Shown: positions 1 through 5,271 of the stretch, piece by piece
Position numbering within the stretch: position 1 is the stretch's first letter
Layout: every line of letters begins with the position of its first letter
Source: Thermococci archaeon
GTDB lineage: Archaea; Methanobacteriota_B; Thermococci; Methanofastidiosales; B48-G16
Direction of reading: 5' to 3'
Length of the DNA: 5,365 bases
NCBI GenBank assembly: GCA_003660605.1
Contig: QMUN01000073.1
Coordinates: 1 to 5,365, forward strand
Notes under the pieces: generated by a model
Told to the model about the DNA's origin: nothing
The model's input: only the letters and a program-made list of their open reading frames with translations
The model's database searches: none
Position numbers and translations under genes: made by a program

Positions 1-1962
1 CAAATATATCATGAAGTTCATTTCATCTTCTTTTAATGGTATTAAATCTCTTAAGCCCCTTGTTCTCCCTATTTTTTTGTTTTTTCTTAGAATCTCACCA
101 GTAAGTCCATCTATAAGACATGATAAATTGACATAATCTCCTTTTTCTGGAAAATAATCAAAAAGAACTCTAAATATCGGATAATATAATTTATGACAAG
201 TATCCAATTTTTCTCCCTCTTTAAAAAGTCTTTTTTTCCTGTTTTTGTTAGCTATCTCATAGATCTTTTCTCTATCTACATCCCCATAGATCACCAAAGC
301 TTTCCTGAAATTGAGTTCCTTTAATTTTGGTTCTACTTTGGGTTTTATCTCCTTTTCCTTAGGAATTTCTACGATCTCTGTAAATTCTTCTATTGCATGC
401 TTCTTTGTTTCTATGCCTTCCATTATTTCCTCTTTATCTTCTATTCTCTTCTCTTCCCTGAGTTCCTGTAAAATATCTTCAAGACGAAAATTTAAATTAT
501 AATCTTCATTCACCATCTCCACTATCTTTTCAAGAGCATCTTTGTTCTCCTTTTTATATTTCTCACAGATTATGTTTTTTACATTTTCTTTCATGACATC
601 TGGATCTATCTCAAAGATAGGCTGTCTCTCTCTACCTTCATGCTGCGAAATTCTTGGTCTTATAGCTACTAAGAATGATCTTGACGTTTCTTCCTGCTTA
701 TCACCTATAATAGCCATTCCTATTGGCAAATTCTGGATAAATTCTCTATTTTTAAACATTCTTGGCATTTCTGATGGCATTCTTCTCACAACTGCGTTTA
801 TATCATCACCATATACTAATTTATGACAGAAGAGAATATCTGTCTGAGAAAGAATTCTGGAATCCACTGCAGAAGGCTGCTGTGTGGCGAGAACTATTGA
901 ACAGCCTGGCTGCCTCCCCTGCCTCACATACTCCAACAGAGCATCAGATGCTGCCGTTTTTCTTCCTCCTCCAGGAACTAATATATGTGCCTCATCGATC
1001 AGAAGCCACGTAACTGGGATGCCCCCTATCATGCTTGATAACACACCTGAGGCTTCCTGCCTAGAAACTATCTTTCTCGTATTTAAAATATTTCTTGCAA
1101 GTGTCCCAACTACAAGAGCCCTGACGTTATCCTCCAAAAATGATATGTCTATAACTGAGATCTGGCTTCTTTTCGATAGATCTTTCAGCTCTGTCCCTTT
1201 CTCATCAAATATCCCCCAGTTCTTTGCACCTTTTAATCTCGCTATCAGAGCTCTTCTTGTAGCACTCTTAAATCCTTTTTCATGAGAAAGAATGGATTTT
1301 TCATTTTCTATTACATGAATCATGTCTTCTACACTGTAATCCTTTGCTTTTCCTTCTATAAACTTACCTTTTTTTGTCACATAACCATTTTTGAGACATT
1401 CTATAGTTCTGTCCAGGAGTATTCCCATGACATCGAAACGATCAACATCAAAAGTGAGACACCAGTCCTCGACTGTCAGTTCAGATGGCCTTATCGTGAA
1501 AATTTTATCCCATGTTTCTTCGGGAGCCTCCTTTGTCTGTCCCTTTGGAATAAAAACCTTCACAGATTTTATACCCTGCGGAGTAAGTCCCCACTCTTCG
1601 AGAGTAAATTTTTCAGATTCTACTTTGTTTTTTTGCTTCATTGACCAGAAGATCCCCATCGGATCTATAACTATTACGCCAACAGCATCATTTTTCAATG
1701 CTATCTCTTCCGCTATTACTCCCAGAGTATAGGATTTGCCTGATCCTCTCATTCCACAGATAAATATAGCGTGAGGTGATATAGAATCCACAAGTACTTT
1801 TTTTCCGAAATAATCACTGTTTTCAGGGATCTCTGCAACTTTTCCAACATACATCCCTGCTTTCTCTCCGTATTTCCTAAAAACACTAGATTTTCTACCT
1901 ACAAATACGTAATCCTCTGAGGATAATAAATTTAACTCCTTATCCACTACTATTCTATCCAT
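1..1962 (-). CDS. HerA/FtsK-superfamily ATPase (DUF87-like), 3' end beyond left edge
   Basis: The frame is open for 654 codons from ATG at 1962 to the window edge, so the gene is partial at its C-terminus. Seen: Walker A GMRGSGKS (residues 70-77), followed by YTLGVIAEE; Walker B LLIDEAH (320-326); RQGRQPG (347-353); the sensor-like strand LATQQPS (358-364), followed by DSRILSQTDIL. This set is typical of the HerA/FtsK hexameric DNA-pumping ATPases, in particular the 'RGSGKSYT / ATQQPSA' subgroup. Only about 60 residues precede Walker A, so a full HAS barrel like that of classical HerA seems absent. Residues about 497-550 are a charged, probably helical linker. Then comes a separate domain (about 551-640) with LYYPIF (592-597) and DGLTGEI (618-624). 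The start is supported by the RBS AGGTGA four nt upstream. The start codon overlaps the end of the GTPase gene, implying cotranscription and coupled translation. Likely a cytosolic DNA translocase or helicase; the substrate is unknown. No NurA nuclease is visible in the window. Confidence 0.9.
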   Translation of the reverse strand, partial: MDRIVVDKELNLLSSEDYVFVGRKSSVFRKYGEKAGMYVGKVAEIPENSDYFGKKVLVDSISPHAIFICGMRGSGKSYTLGVIAEEIALKNDAVGVIVIDPMGIFWSMKQKNKVESEKFTLEEWGLTPQGIKSVKVFIPKGQTKEAPEETWDKIFTIRPSELTVEDWCLTFDVDRFDVMGILLDRTIECLKNGYVTKKGKFIEGKAKDYSVEDMIHVIENEKSILSHEKGFKSATRRALIARLKGAKNWGIFDEKGTELKDLSKRSQISVIDISFLEDNVRALVVGTLARNILNTRKIVSRQEASGVLSSMIGGIPVTWLLIDEAHILVPGGGRKTAASDALLEYVRQGRQPGCSIVLATQQPSAVDSRILSQTDILFCHKLVYGDDINAVVRRMPSEMPRMFKNREFIQNLPIGMAIIGDKQEETSRSFLVAIRPRISQHEGRERQPIFEIDPDVMKENVKNIICEKYKKENKDALEKIVEMVNEDYNLNFRLEDILQELREEKRIEDKEEIMEGIETKKHAIEEFTEIVEIPKEKEIKPKVEPKLKELNFRKALVIYGDVDREKIYEIANKNRKKRLFKEGEKLDTCHKLYYPIFRVLFDYFPEKGDYVNLSCLIDGLTGEILRKNKKIGRTRGLRDLIPLKEDEMNFMIYL

Positions 1963-3533
1963 TTTTTCACCTGCAGAACTTTTTCAACTCCTCCTATTCC
2001 TTTTGATCTTCCTTCTCTAAAAATAAATTTTTCTCCTTCTTCTATATGGTATGAATTGTATTTAAATCTCATCCTCACTTTGGCACGATCCCCCACACTG
2101 AGATACTCTTTTCCATATATCTTTTCGAATCGTACACTCTCAGAGATAGTTTCCAGGTGCAGTACCGGCTCATAACCTTCCTTTATTGTCGTTGGATGGG
2201 AGAGTATGAAAACATCTCCTATAAACTCTCTAATTCTTCTACCCTCTTTCTCTGCAAGTACCATGCCCCTCCTTATCTCTTCCTTTTTTACATTCTTCAA
2301 TGCTATACCTATAACATCCCCAACCTCGGCTTTATTTAGATAATGATAATGCTCCATTATTGTCTGTCCCTTTATTCTCCTGTATCCATCTTCAAAAGGC
2401 CCTAAATAAAGATCCCTATTGTTTTCTACAACTCCCTGCATCACTCTTCCTGTGACTACAGTTCCCACACCTTTTATAGAATAAACTTTGTCTATGTACA
2501 TCAAAAACGGTTTTTCCAATGTTTCAGGCTTCTTGGATCTGTCTGGAAGACTAAAAAGGAGCTTATCTAAAAGATCAAATCCCTCTTTTGTAACAGCTGA
2601 ACATTTTACTATGGGAACAATTTTTTCATTCTCTATGTTTATATTGGGATTTTTTATTTTGTACGGCACTCTACCTAACTTTTTTAACAAAATACTTATA
2701 TTTTCCTCTACATTCTTTGATTCCTCGTTGTTTACCTTGTCCATCTTTGTGAGAGCTATTATCATGGGCATATCCATAGCTATTGCTATCCCCATGTGCT
2801 CCTTTGTTATCGAGGTCGCACCTTCAGAAGCATCTATTACAAGAAGTGCATAATCAACTTTCTGACCTAAAATTCCCCTTATCGTCGTTCTGAGCCATGG
2901 TGCATGCCCAGGACAGTCAACAAAAGAAATTAACCTTTTCGCCTTGTCTACAACTTCAGCAACTTCTTTCTTATTTAACGGATTTCTGAGCTTCATTGGA
3001 TTTCCTTTTTCGTCAAAACCGTAAACAGCATAAGCTATCTCGGCAGTCAATCCTCTCTCTATTTCATGCGGCAGAAAATCCAGAAATATTCTAGTTTTTC
3101 CTGATCCGTCATCTTCCCGGTCTGTTATCAGGCTACCAATAAGCGTAGATTTTCCATGATCTACATGTCCTATTGTTCCGATCACTAAATGACTTTTATT
3201 CTGCATATTATGATTATTCTCTATTGTAATCCTTGCAAAAACGCCATTTTTATCAAATCTCTCCACTCTTTTTATTTCTGCCCCTACTTCCTTTGAAATC
3301 TCTTTTATAACGTTTAAAGTTTCCAAAAACTTCTTTTCTGTCAAACCGCAAATATTTCCATCATCATAAACACCTATAATATAATATGCAGTACCGTTTC
3401 CCCTCTCTAATCTAAACTTCATCTGCGAGGCCAGTCTCTGCTTCCTCTCCTTAGAAAGATGTTCACTACTAAGATAGGATTTGAACTCTATATTATGCTT
3501 TTCACCTTCGGTCAGGATCTTCTCAATGCTCAT
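1950..3533 (-). CDS. GTPBP1-like translational GTPase (EF-1A/EF-Tu superfamily)
   Basis: A 527-residue GTPase with all G motifs: G1 GHVDHGKS (122-129), G2 around ERGLTAEI (159-166), G3 DCPGH (206-210, H210 corresponding to the catalytic His of EF-Tu), G4 TKMD (262-265) and G5 CSA (311-313). Domain II carries GVGTVVTGRV (355-364), followed by a third beta-barrel to the C-terminus. GTPBP1-type hallmarks are the insertion with GFDEKGNP (172-179) before G3 and the TTIRGILGQ segment after it. This points to the archaeal GTPBP1/COG5258-like branch, not EF-1A, SelB or aIF2-gamma. The N-terminal 105 residues contain HNIEFKSYL (13-21) and IIGVYDDGNICGL (52-64), a pattern resembling an AlbA_2/Schlafen-like fold. 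Eukaryotic GTPBP1 has been linked to aminoacyl-tRNA delivery, ribosome rescue and mRNA turnover; applying this here is inference. There is no clear RBS before the ATG, and a TATA box sits about 27 nt upstream, so the mRNA may be leaderless. First gene of the pair with the HerA-like ATPase. Confidence 0.92.
   Translation of the reverse strand: MSIEKILTEGEKHNIEFKSYLSSEHLSKERKQRLASQMKFRLERGNGTAYYIIGVYDDGNICGLTEKKFLETLNVIKEISKEVGAEIKRVERFDKNGVFARITIENNHNMQNKSHLVIGTIGHVDHGKSTLIGSLITDREDDGSGKTRIFLDFLPHEIERGLTAEIAYAVYGFDEKGNPMKLRNPLNKKEVAEVVDKAKRLISFVDCPGHAPWLRTTIRGILGQKVDYALLVIDASEGATSITKEHMGIAIAMDMPMIIALTKMDKVNNEESKNVEENISILLKKLGRVPYKIKNPNINIENEKIVPIVKCSAVTKEGFDLLDKLLFSLPDRSKKPETLEKPFLMYIDKVYSIKGVGTVVTGRVMQGVVENNRDLYLGPFEDGYRRIKGQTIMEHYHYLNKAEVGDVIGIALKNVKKEEIRRGMVLAEKEGRRIREFIGDVFILSHPTTIKEGYEPVLHLETISESVRFEKIYGKEYLSVGDRAKVRMRFKYNSYHIEEGEKFIFREGRSKGIGGVEKVLQVKKWIE
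1967..1972 (-). promoter_or_regulatory. Ribosome binding site of the HerA-like gene
   Basis: AGGTGA on the minus strand, four nt before the ATG at 1962, matches the archaeal anti-Shine-Dalgarno sequence. It lies inside the last codons of the GTPase gene. It fixes the HerA-like start and supports reinitiation within a shared mRNA. Confidence 0.7.
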
Positions 3534-3555
3534 TATTAAAATAGTATAGGGTTGA

Positions 3556-3565
3556 TAATAAATAT
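3556..3565 (-). promoter_or_regulatory. TATA box for the GTPase-HerA operon
   Basis: ATATTTATTA on the minus strand, centred about 27 nt upstream of the GTPase ATG (3533), preceded by purine-rich AGAAG as a possible BRE. Transcription would start at or next to the ATG. The absence of an RBS-like sequence in this leader fits leaderless translation. Prediction by position and motif only. Confidence 0.5.
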
Positions 3566-3574
3566 CTTCTGTTC

Positions 3575-3598
3575 AAAAAATAAAAAAGAAAAAAAGAG
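3575..3598 (-). terminator. T-rich terminator after the histone gene
   Basis: Just after the histone stop, the minus strand reads TTCTCTTTTTTTC and then further runs TTTTTTATTTTTT, with no hairpin. Archaeal RNA polymerase typically terminates on such oligo-T tracts. This would separate the abundant histone mRNA from the GTPase operon 70 nt downstream. Confidence 0.6.
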
Positions 3599-3602
3599 AA
3601 TC

Positions 3603-3806
3603 TTATCTCTTTACTGCCAGAACAACGTCTTCTTTTTTCACAGTTTTTCTTCCTGCATGTTCAGCGAGGGATACAGCCTCTCTTGCGAGGTCAATACCCT
3701 CCTGCTCCAGTATTTTCGCTAATTCCTTTGATGCGTCTTCACTAACTCTTTCCGCACCTGCTTTTCTAATAAGCTTATCTACCGAAGCCTTTGCTATTAT
3801 AGCCAT
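3603..3806 (-). CDS. Archaeal HMf-family histone
   Basis: A 67-residue protein that is a single histone fold with almost no tails. It forms dimers that wrap DNA and may stack into extended superhelices. Seen: the AGAERVS signature (16-22, with DNA-contacting R20), the helix-2 region SKELAKILEQEG (26-37), and HAGRKTVKKED (50-60) with the RKT loop (53-55). H50, R53 and D60 correspond to the HMfB dimer-dimer interface H49, R52 and D59, and G17 corresponds to HMfB G16, so tetramer or longer assembly is expected. Stacking residues differ from HMfB: Q35, V62, and an E49/K15 pair where HMfB has R48/D14. The protein ends right after the last helix (AVKR). The start is fixed by GAGGTGA five nt upstream and by a strong BRE/TATA. 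Monocistronic, because a T-rich tract follows. Divergent from the 4029-4995 operon. Confidence 0.96.
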   Translation of the reverse strand: MAIIAKASVDKLIRKAGAERVSEDASKELAKILEQEGIDLAREAVSLAEHAGRKTVKKEDVVLAVKR

Positions 3807-3811
3807 TTATT

Positions 3812-3818
3812 TCACCTC
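3812..3818 (-). promoter_or_regulatory. Ribosome binding site of the histone gene
   Basis: GAGGTGA on the minus strand, five nt before the ATG at 3806. It is a seven-base match to the archaeal Shine-Dalgarno consensus and the strongest RBS in the window, consistent with high histone expression. Confidence 0.8.
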
Positions 3819-3854
3819 TTATTTTTTTTATTCTGTGAGATTTCTAATCTAAGA

Positions 3855-3870
3855 GTATTTAAAGCTTTCG
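3855..3870 (-). promoter_or_regulatory. BRE + TATA promoter of the histone gene
   Basis: The minus strand reads CGAAAGCTTTAAATAC: a purine-rich BRE (CGAAAG) directly before the TATA box TTTAAATA. A start about 26 nt downstream (near 3834) would give a leader of about 28 nt that holds the RBS. The same 16-mer layout recurs at 3990-4005 and 5209-5224. Confidence 0.75.
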
Positions 3871-3923
3871 GTATAATCCAACAGAAGGACACGATTTGTT
3901 ATATGGAACATTAGATAGATGGA

Positions 3924-3939
3924 ATATTTATAAAATTCG
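3924..3939 (-). promoter_or_regulatory. Possible second, upstream histone promoter
   Basis: CGAATTTTATAAATAT on the minus strand resembles the other BRE/TATA blocks but is less exact. The TATA core is nearly palindromic and could also serve the plus strand. A start near 3904 would give the histone a leader of about 100 nt. Weak prediction. Confidence 0.25.
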
Positions 3940-3989
3940 AAAATTAAGAATTGATTAAAAATTTTTTATATAGTATATATAGGAAGGTA

Positions 3990-4005
3990 CGAAAAATTTA
4001 AATAG
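3990..4005 (+). promoter_or_regulatory. BRE + TATA promoter of the 4029-4995 operon
   Basis: CGAAAAATTTAAATAG has the same layout as the histone promoter. The TATA centre (about 4000) puts the transcription start near 4027, at the ATG of the first gene (4029), with no RBS between them; the mRNA is probably leaderless. A further TATA-like run, TTTTTTATATAGTATATATA (3962-3981), lies upstream and may be an alternative promoter or simply AT-rich DNA. Confidence 0.65.
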
Positions 4006-4028
4006 ATACATTGTAATAAAATGTGAAA

Positions 4029-4439
4029 ATGAAAAACATGAAAGTAAAATACAGAAGAGGAAATTTAAAAGATGTTGTTGATTCTCTCCTAAAAGATCGT
4101 TTTACAGGTAGTCTCAAGCTTAAGAGAGGAGAAATGCTATTTTCGGATGGTAGATTAATTTTTGTCGTTTATGATAATAAGTTAGGAAAAAAGAACCTGA
4201 AATCCATCGACGAAACATTTGATTACAAGGTAGAAGAACTGGAAAATGGAGAGCTTCAATTGAGAATCAAATGGTATGAACTCGTAAGCGAGAGAGAGGA
4301 GGGTAAAAATAGAGAAGAAATAATAAAAGATCTTGGCATCCCAAATGTGGACAAAAGATACATGATGAAAATTTTAGAAAAAGAGGATCTCTTATATCTC
4401 TTAAGAGAGAGTGGTGATAATGCTTCTTCTGAAGAATAA
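4029..4439 (+). CDS. Small archaeal protein with one PATAN/DUF2226-like domain
   Basis: A 136-residue soluble protein with no signal peptide or membrane segment. I do not recognise it with certainty. Residues about 4-80 show a helix (NLKDVVDSLLKD), then RFTGSLKL (24-31) and GEMLFSDGRLIFVVYD (34-49). This helix, '(F/L)(T/N)G' turn, beta strands and 'SDG' hairpin match both repeats of the downstream protein and resemble PATAN (DUF4388) and archaeal DUF2226 domains. The C-terminal part has NREEIIKDLGI (94-104) and a helical tail, possibly winged-helix-like. Three starts are possible: GTG 4023, ATG 4029 and ATG 4038. I chose 4029 because the predicted transcription start falls there. The reading frame ends 20 nt inside the next gene, so the two are probably cotranslated and may interact. 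Function unknown. Confidence 0.82.
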   Translation: MKNMKVKYRRGNLKDVVDSLLKDRFTGSLKLKRGEMLFSDGRLIFVVYDNKLGKKNLKSIDETFDYKVEELENGELQLRIKWYELVSEREEGKNREEIIKDLGIPNVDKRYMMKILEKEDLLYLLRESGDNASSEE

Positions 4440-4995
4440 ACCTTTAGTTCAGAATCTAAAATCGAACTATGTCAGAATAGAGGAATTGATACTCGAAATG
4501 AAAGAAAAGAAACTCACTGGTTTTATTGAAGTCAAGCTTAAAAATAGTAAAGATGTTCTTCTCTATAACTCTGGCAAAGTTGTAAAAGTACTGAGAATTG
4601 ACCATGATGTGCATATCACGGATAAGAATAGTGTTGTATTCGATCTTGTAAGGGTAGGTGCAGTATTCAGTGTTTATGAGATGAAAGAAAACTTTGTTAA
4701 GATGATCTTGTTTTCTATTGAAAATGAGCCTATGTATAAAAATCTCACCACTGAGTTCATAGACATAAGGAAACTGATGAAAAAACTTCAGAAAGATGAG
4801 TTCAATGGAGTTATCCATGTGTACAGTAGCGATTGCGAAGGTGGCATCCTCATGGAATCTGGACTTCCTTCTGAATCGGTATATGTGGAGAAAGATATAA
4901 TAGAAGAAGGAGCCGAAGCGTTAGAAAATATAGTCCGAGAATCAGAAAGAAGAATTGCAAATGTGGATGTTTTCACCGATAAAAAAAAGAAATAA
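4420..4995 (+). CDS. Protein with two tandem PATAN/DUF2226-like repeats
   Basis: A 191-residue soluble protein made of two divergent copies of one domain (about residues 9-88 and 105-188). QNLKSNYVRIEELILEMK (11-28) aligns without gaps to KNLTTEFIDIRKLMKKLQ (107-124), followed by LTGFIEV (32-38) and FNGVIHV (128-134), then LLYNSG (47-52) and ILMESG (143-148). Each repeat ends with a similar strand, FSVYEM (83-88) and VDVFTD (182-187). The preceding gene supplies a third, single copy. The architecture resembles archaeal DUF2226 proteins; that assignment is from memory and tentative. The start is ATG 4420, with GTG 4411 and 4414 possible. GGTGAT lies just before 4420 but unusually close (one nt), so translation is probably coupled to the upstream gene, whose end overlaps by 20 nt. 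The C-terminal KKKK is encoded by an A-rich run. No catalytic motif is seen. Confidence 0.83.
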   Translation: MLLLKNKPLVQNLKSNYVRIEELILEMKEKKLTGFIEVKLKNSKDVLLYNSGKVVKVLRIDHDVHITDKNSVVFDLVRVGAVFSVYEMKENFVKMILFSIENEPMYKNLTTEFIDIRKLMKKLQKDEFNGVIHVYSSDCEGGILMESGLPSESVYVEKDIIEEGAEALENIVRESERRIANVDVFTDKKKK

Positions 4996-5051
4996 TATGG
5001 TATTGGGATGGAAAGTGTTTTCTTTTGATACAACATTCTCGTTATCACGTG

Positions 5052-5075
5052 GATGTAGGTCAAAAAACCTACATC
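5052..5075. repeat. Perfect 9-bp hairpin
   Basis: GATGTAGGT (5052-5060) and ACCTACATC (5067-5075) pair perfectly around a six-base loop, CAAAAA on the plus strand and TTTTTG on the minus strand. Read as plus RNA, no U-run follows it, so it is not an obvious intrinsic terminator of the upstream gene. Confidence 0.75.
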
Positions 5076-5096
5076 AATCTGTGTGCGAAAGGGTTG

Positions 5097-5113
5097 ATGC
5101 CGCGGGCCGGCAT
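5097..5113. repeat. GC-rich 6-bp hairpin
   Basis: ATGCCG (5097-5102) pairs with CGGCAT (5108-5113) around CGGGC. It is the most GC-rich stretch in the window. Its 5' arm overlaps the alternative stem CATCAA (5072-5077)/TTGATG (5094-5099), which also competes with the hairpin at 5052-5075. Confidence 0.6.
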
Positions 5114-5128
5114 AATAAGGCAGGATTC

Positions 5129-5175
5129 AATTCCTTTTTAACTATACTCTTCTTAGAATAGGGATAAAAGGAATT
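5129..5175. repeat. 10-bp inverted repeat
   Basis: AATTCCTTTT (5129-5138) and AAAAGGAATT (5166-5175) are perfect inverted copies separated by 27 nt. In the predicted minus-strand RNA they would form a stem near the 5' end. On the plus strand, TTCCTTTTT (5131-5139) could end transcripts from the 4029-4995 operon. Confidence 0.5.
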
Positions 5176-5208
5176 TAGATTCTATCTGTGTCCTAATACG
5201 TATATAGT

Positions 5209-5224
5209 CTTTATAAATCTTTCG
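5209..5224 (-). promoter_or_regulatory. BRE + TATA promoter firing leftward
   Basis: CGAAAGATTTATAAAG on the minus strand has the same BRE (CGAAAG) and spacing as the histone promoter, with TATA core TTTATAAA. There is no long minus-strand reading frame just downstream, so it most likely drives a non-coding RNA or is a leftover of a lost gene. Confidence 0.5.
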
Positions 5225-5228
5225 ATTG

Positions 5229-5271
5229 ATCACATTTCTAATAGGTTAGAAGTGGGTAATTCCTATCACAT
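5229..5271. repeat. Direct repeat ATCACAT flanking a small hairpin
   Basis: ATCACAT occurs at 5229-5235 and 5265-5271, 36 bp apart. Between them lies the hairpin TTCTAA (5236-5241)/TTAGAA (5246-5251) with loop TAGG. The right copy covers the stop codon of the RCK fragment. It could mark a rearrangement point or be chance in AT-rich DNA. Confidence 0.35.

Larger units (their letters stand above)
4981..5190 (-). ncRNA. Candidate minus-strand structured RNA
   Basis: No convincing gene lies between 4996 and 5265. A minus-strand BRE/TATA at 5209-5224 would start a transcript near 5187-5193. The sequence it would cross holds several stems (5052-5075, 5097-5113, 5129-5175) and a patch near 5050-5125 visibly richer in G+C than its surroundings, a known mark of RNA genes in AT-rich archaea. 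An oligo-T tract at 4981-4988 (minus strand TTTCTTTTTTTT) could end it at about 200 nt, overlapping the last codons of the tandem-repeat gene in antisense. It does not match tRNA, C/D box, RNase P or SRP RNA signatures I know. Prediction only. Confidence 0.35.

Noticed and set aside
311..1732. Several plus-strand open frames of 60-130 codons
   Set aside because: They lie opposite the HerA-like gene, whose protein has clear ATPase motifs along the whole stretch; the plus-strand products have no recognisable features.
2157..2853. Plus-strand open frames opposite the GTPase
   Set aside because: They are antisense to conserved GTPase domains and lack start signals.
4456..5063. Minus-strand open frames of 120 and 91 codons opposite and beyond the tandem-repeat gene
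   Set aside because: The first is fully antisense to a repeat-bearing coding region. The second is mostly antisense to it and has no RBS or recognisable motif.
5052..5075. Intrinsic terminator of the 4029-4995 operon
   Set aside because: The hairpin is strong but has no U-run after it on the plus strand, and archaeal termination normally relies on oligo-T, not hairpins.
5120..5139. Possible tRNA T-arm (GGATTCAATTCC)
   Set aside because: The bases flanking the TTCAATT loop do not form a five-pair stem, and no anticodon arm or acceptor stem can be placed.
4955..5161. Plus-strand frame containing a C...C segment and 'DAAGRHNKAG', faintly like a TnpB transposase C-terminus
   Set aside because: The cysteine spacing does not make a zinc ribbon, the frame overlaps the tandem-repeat gene, and no other transposon part or clear end is visible. 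The hairpins alone are not enough to call an IS200/IS605 remnant.
4996..5265. CRISPR array or leader
   Set aside because: No regularly spaced direct repeats of suitable length are present.
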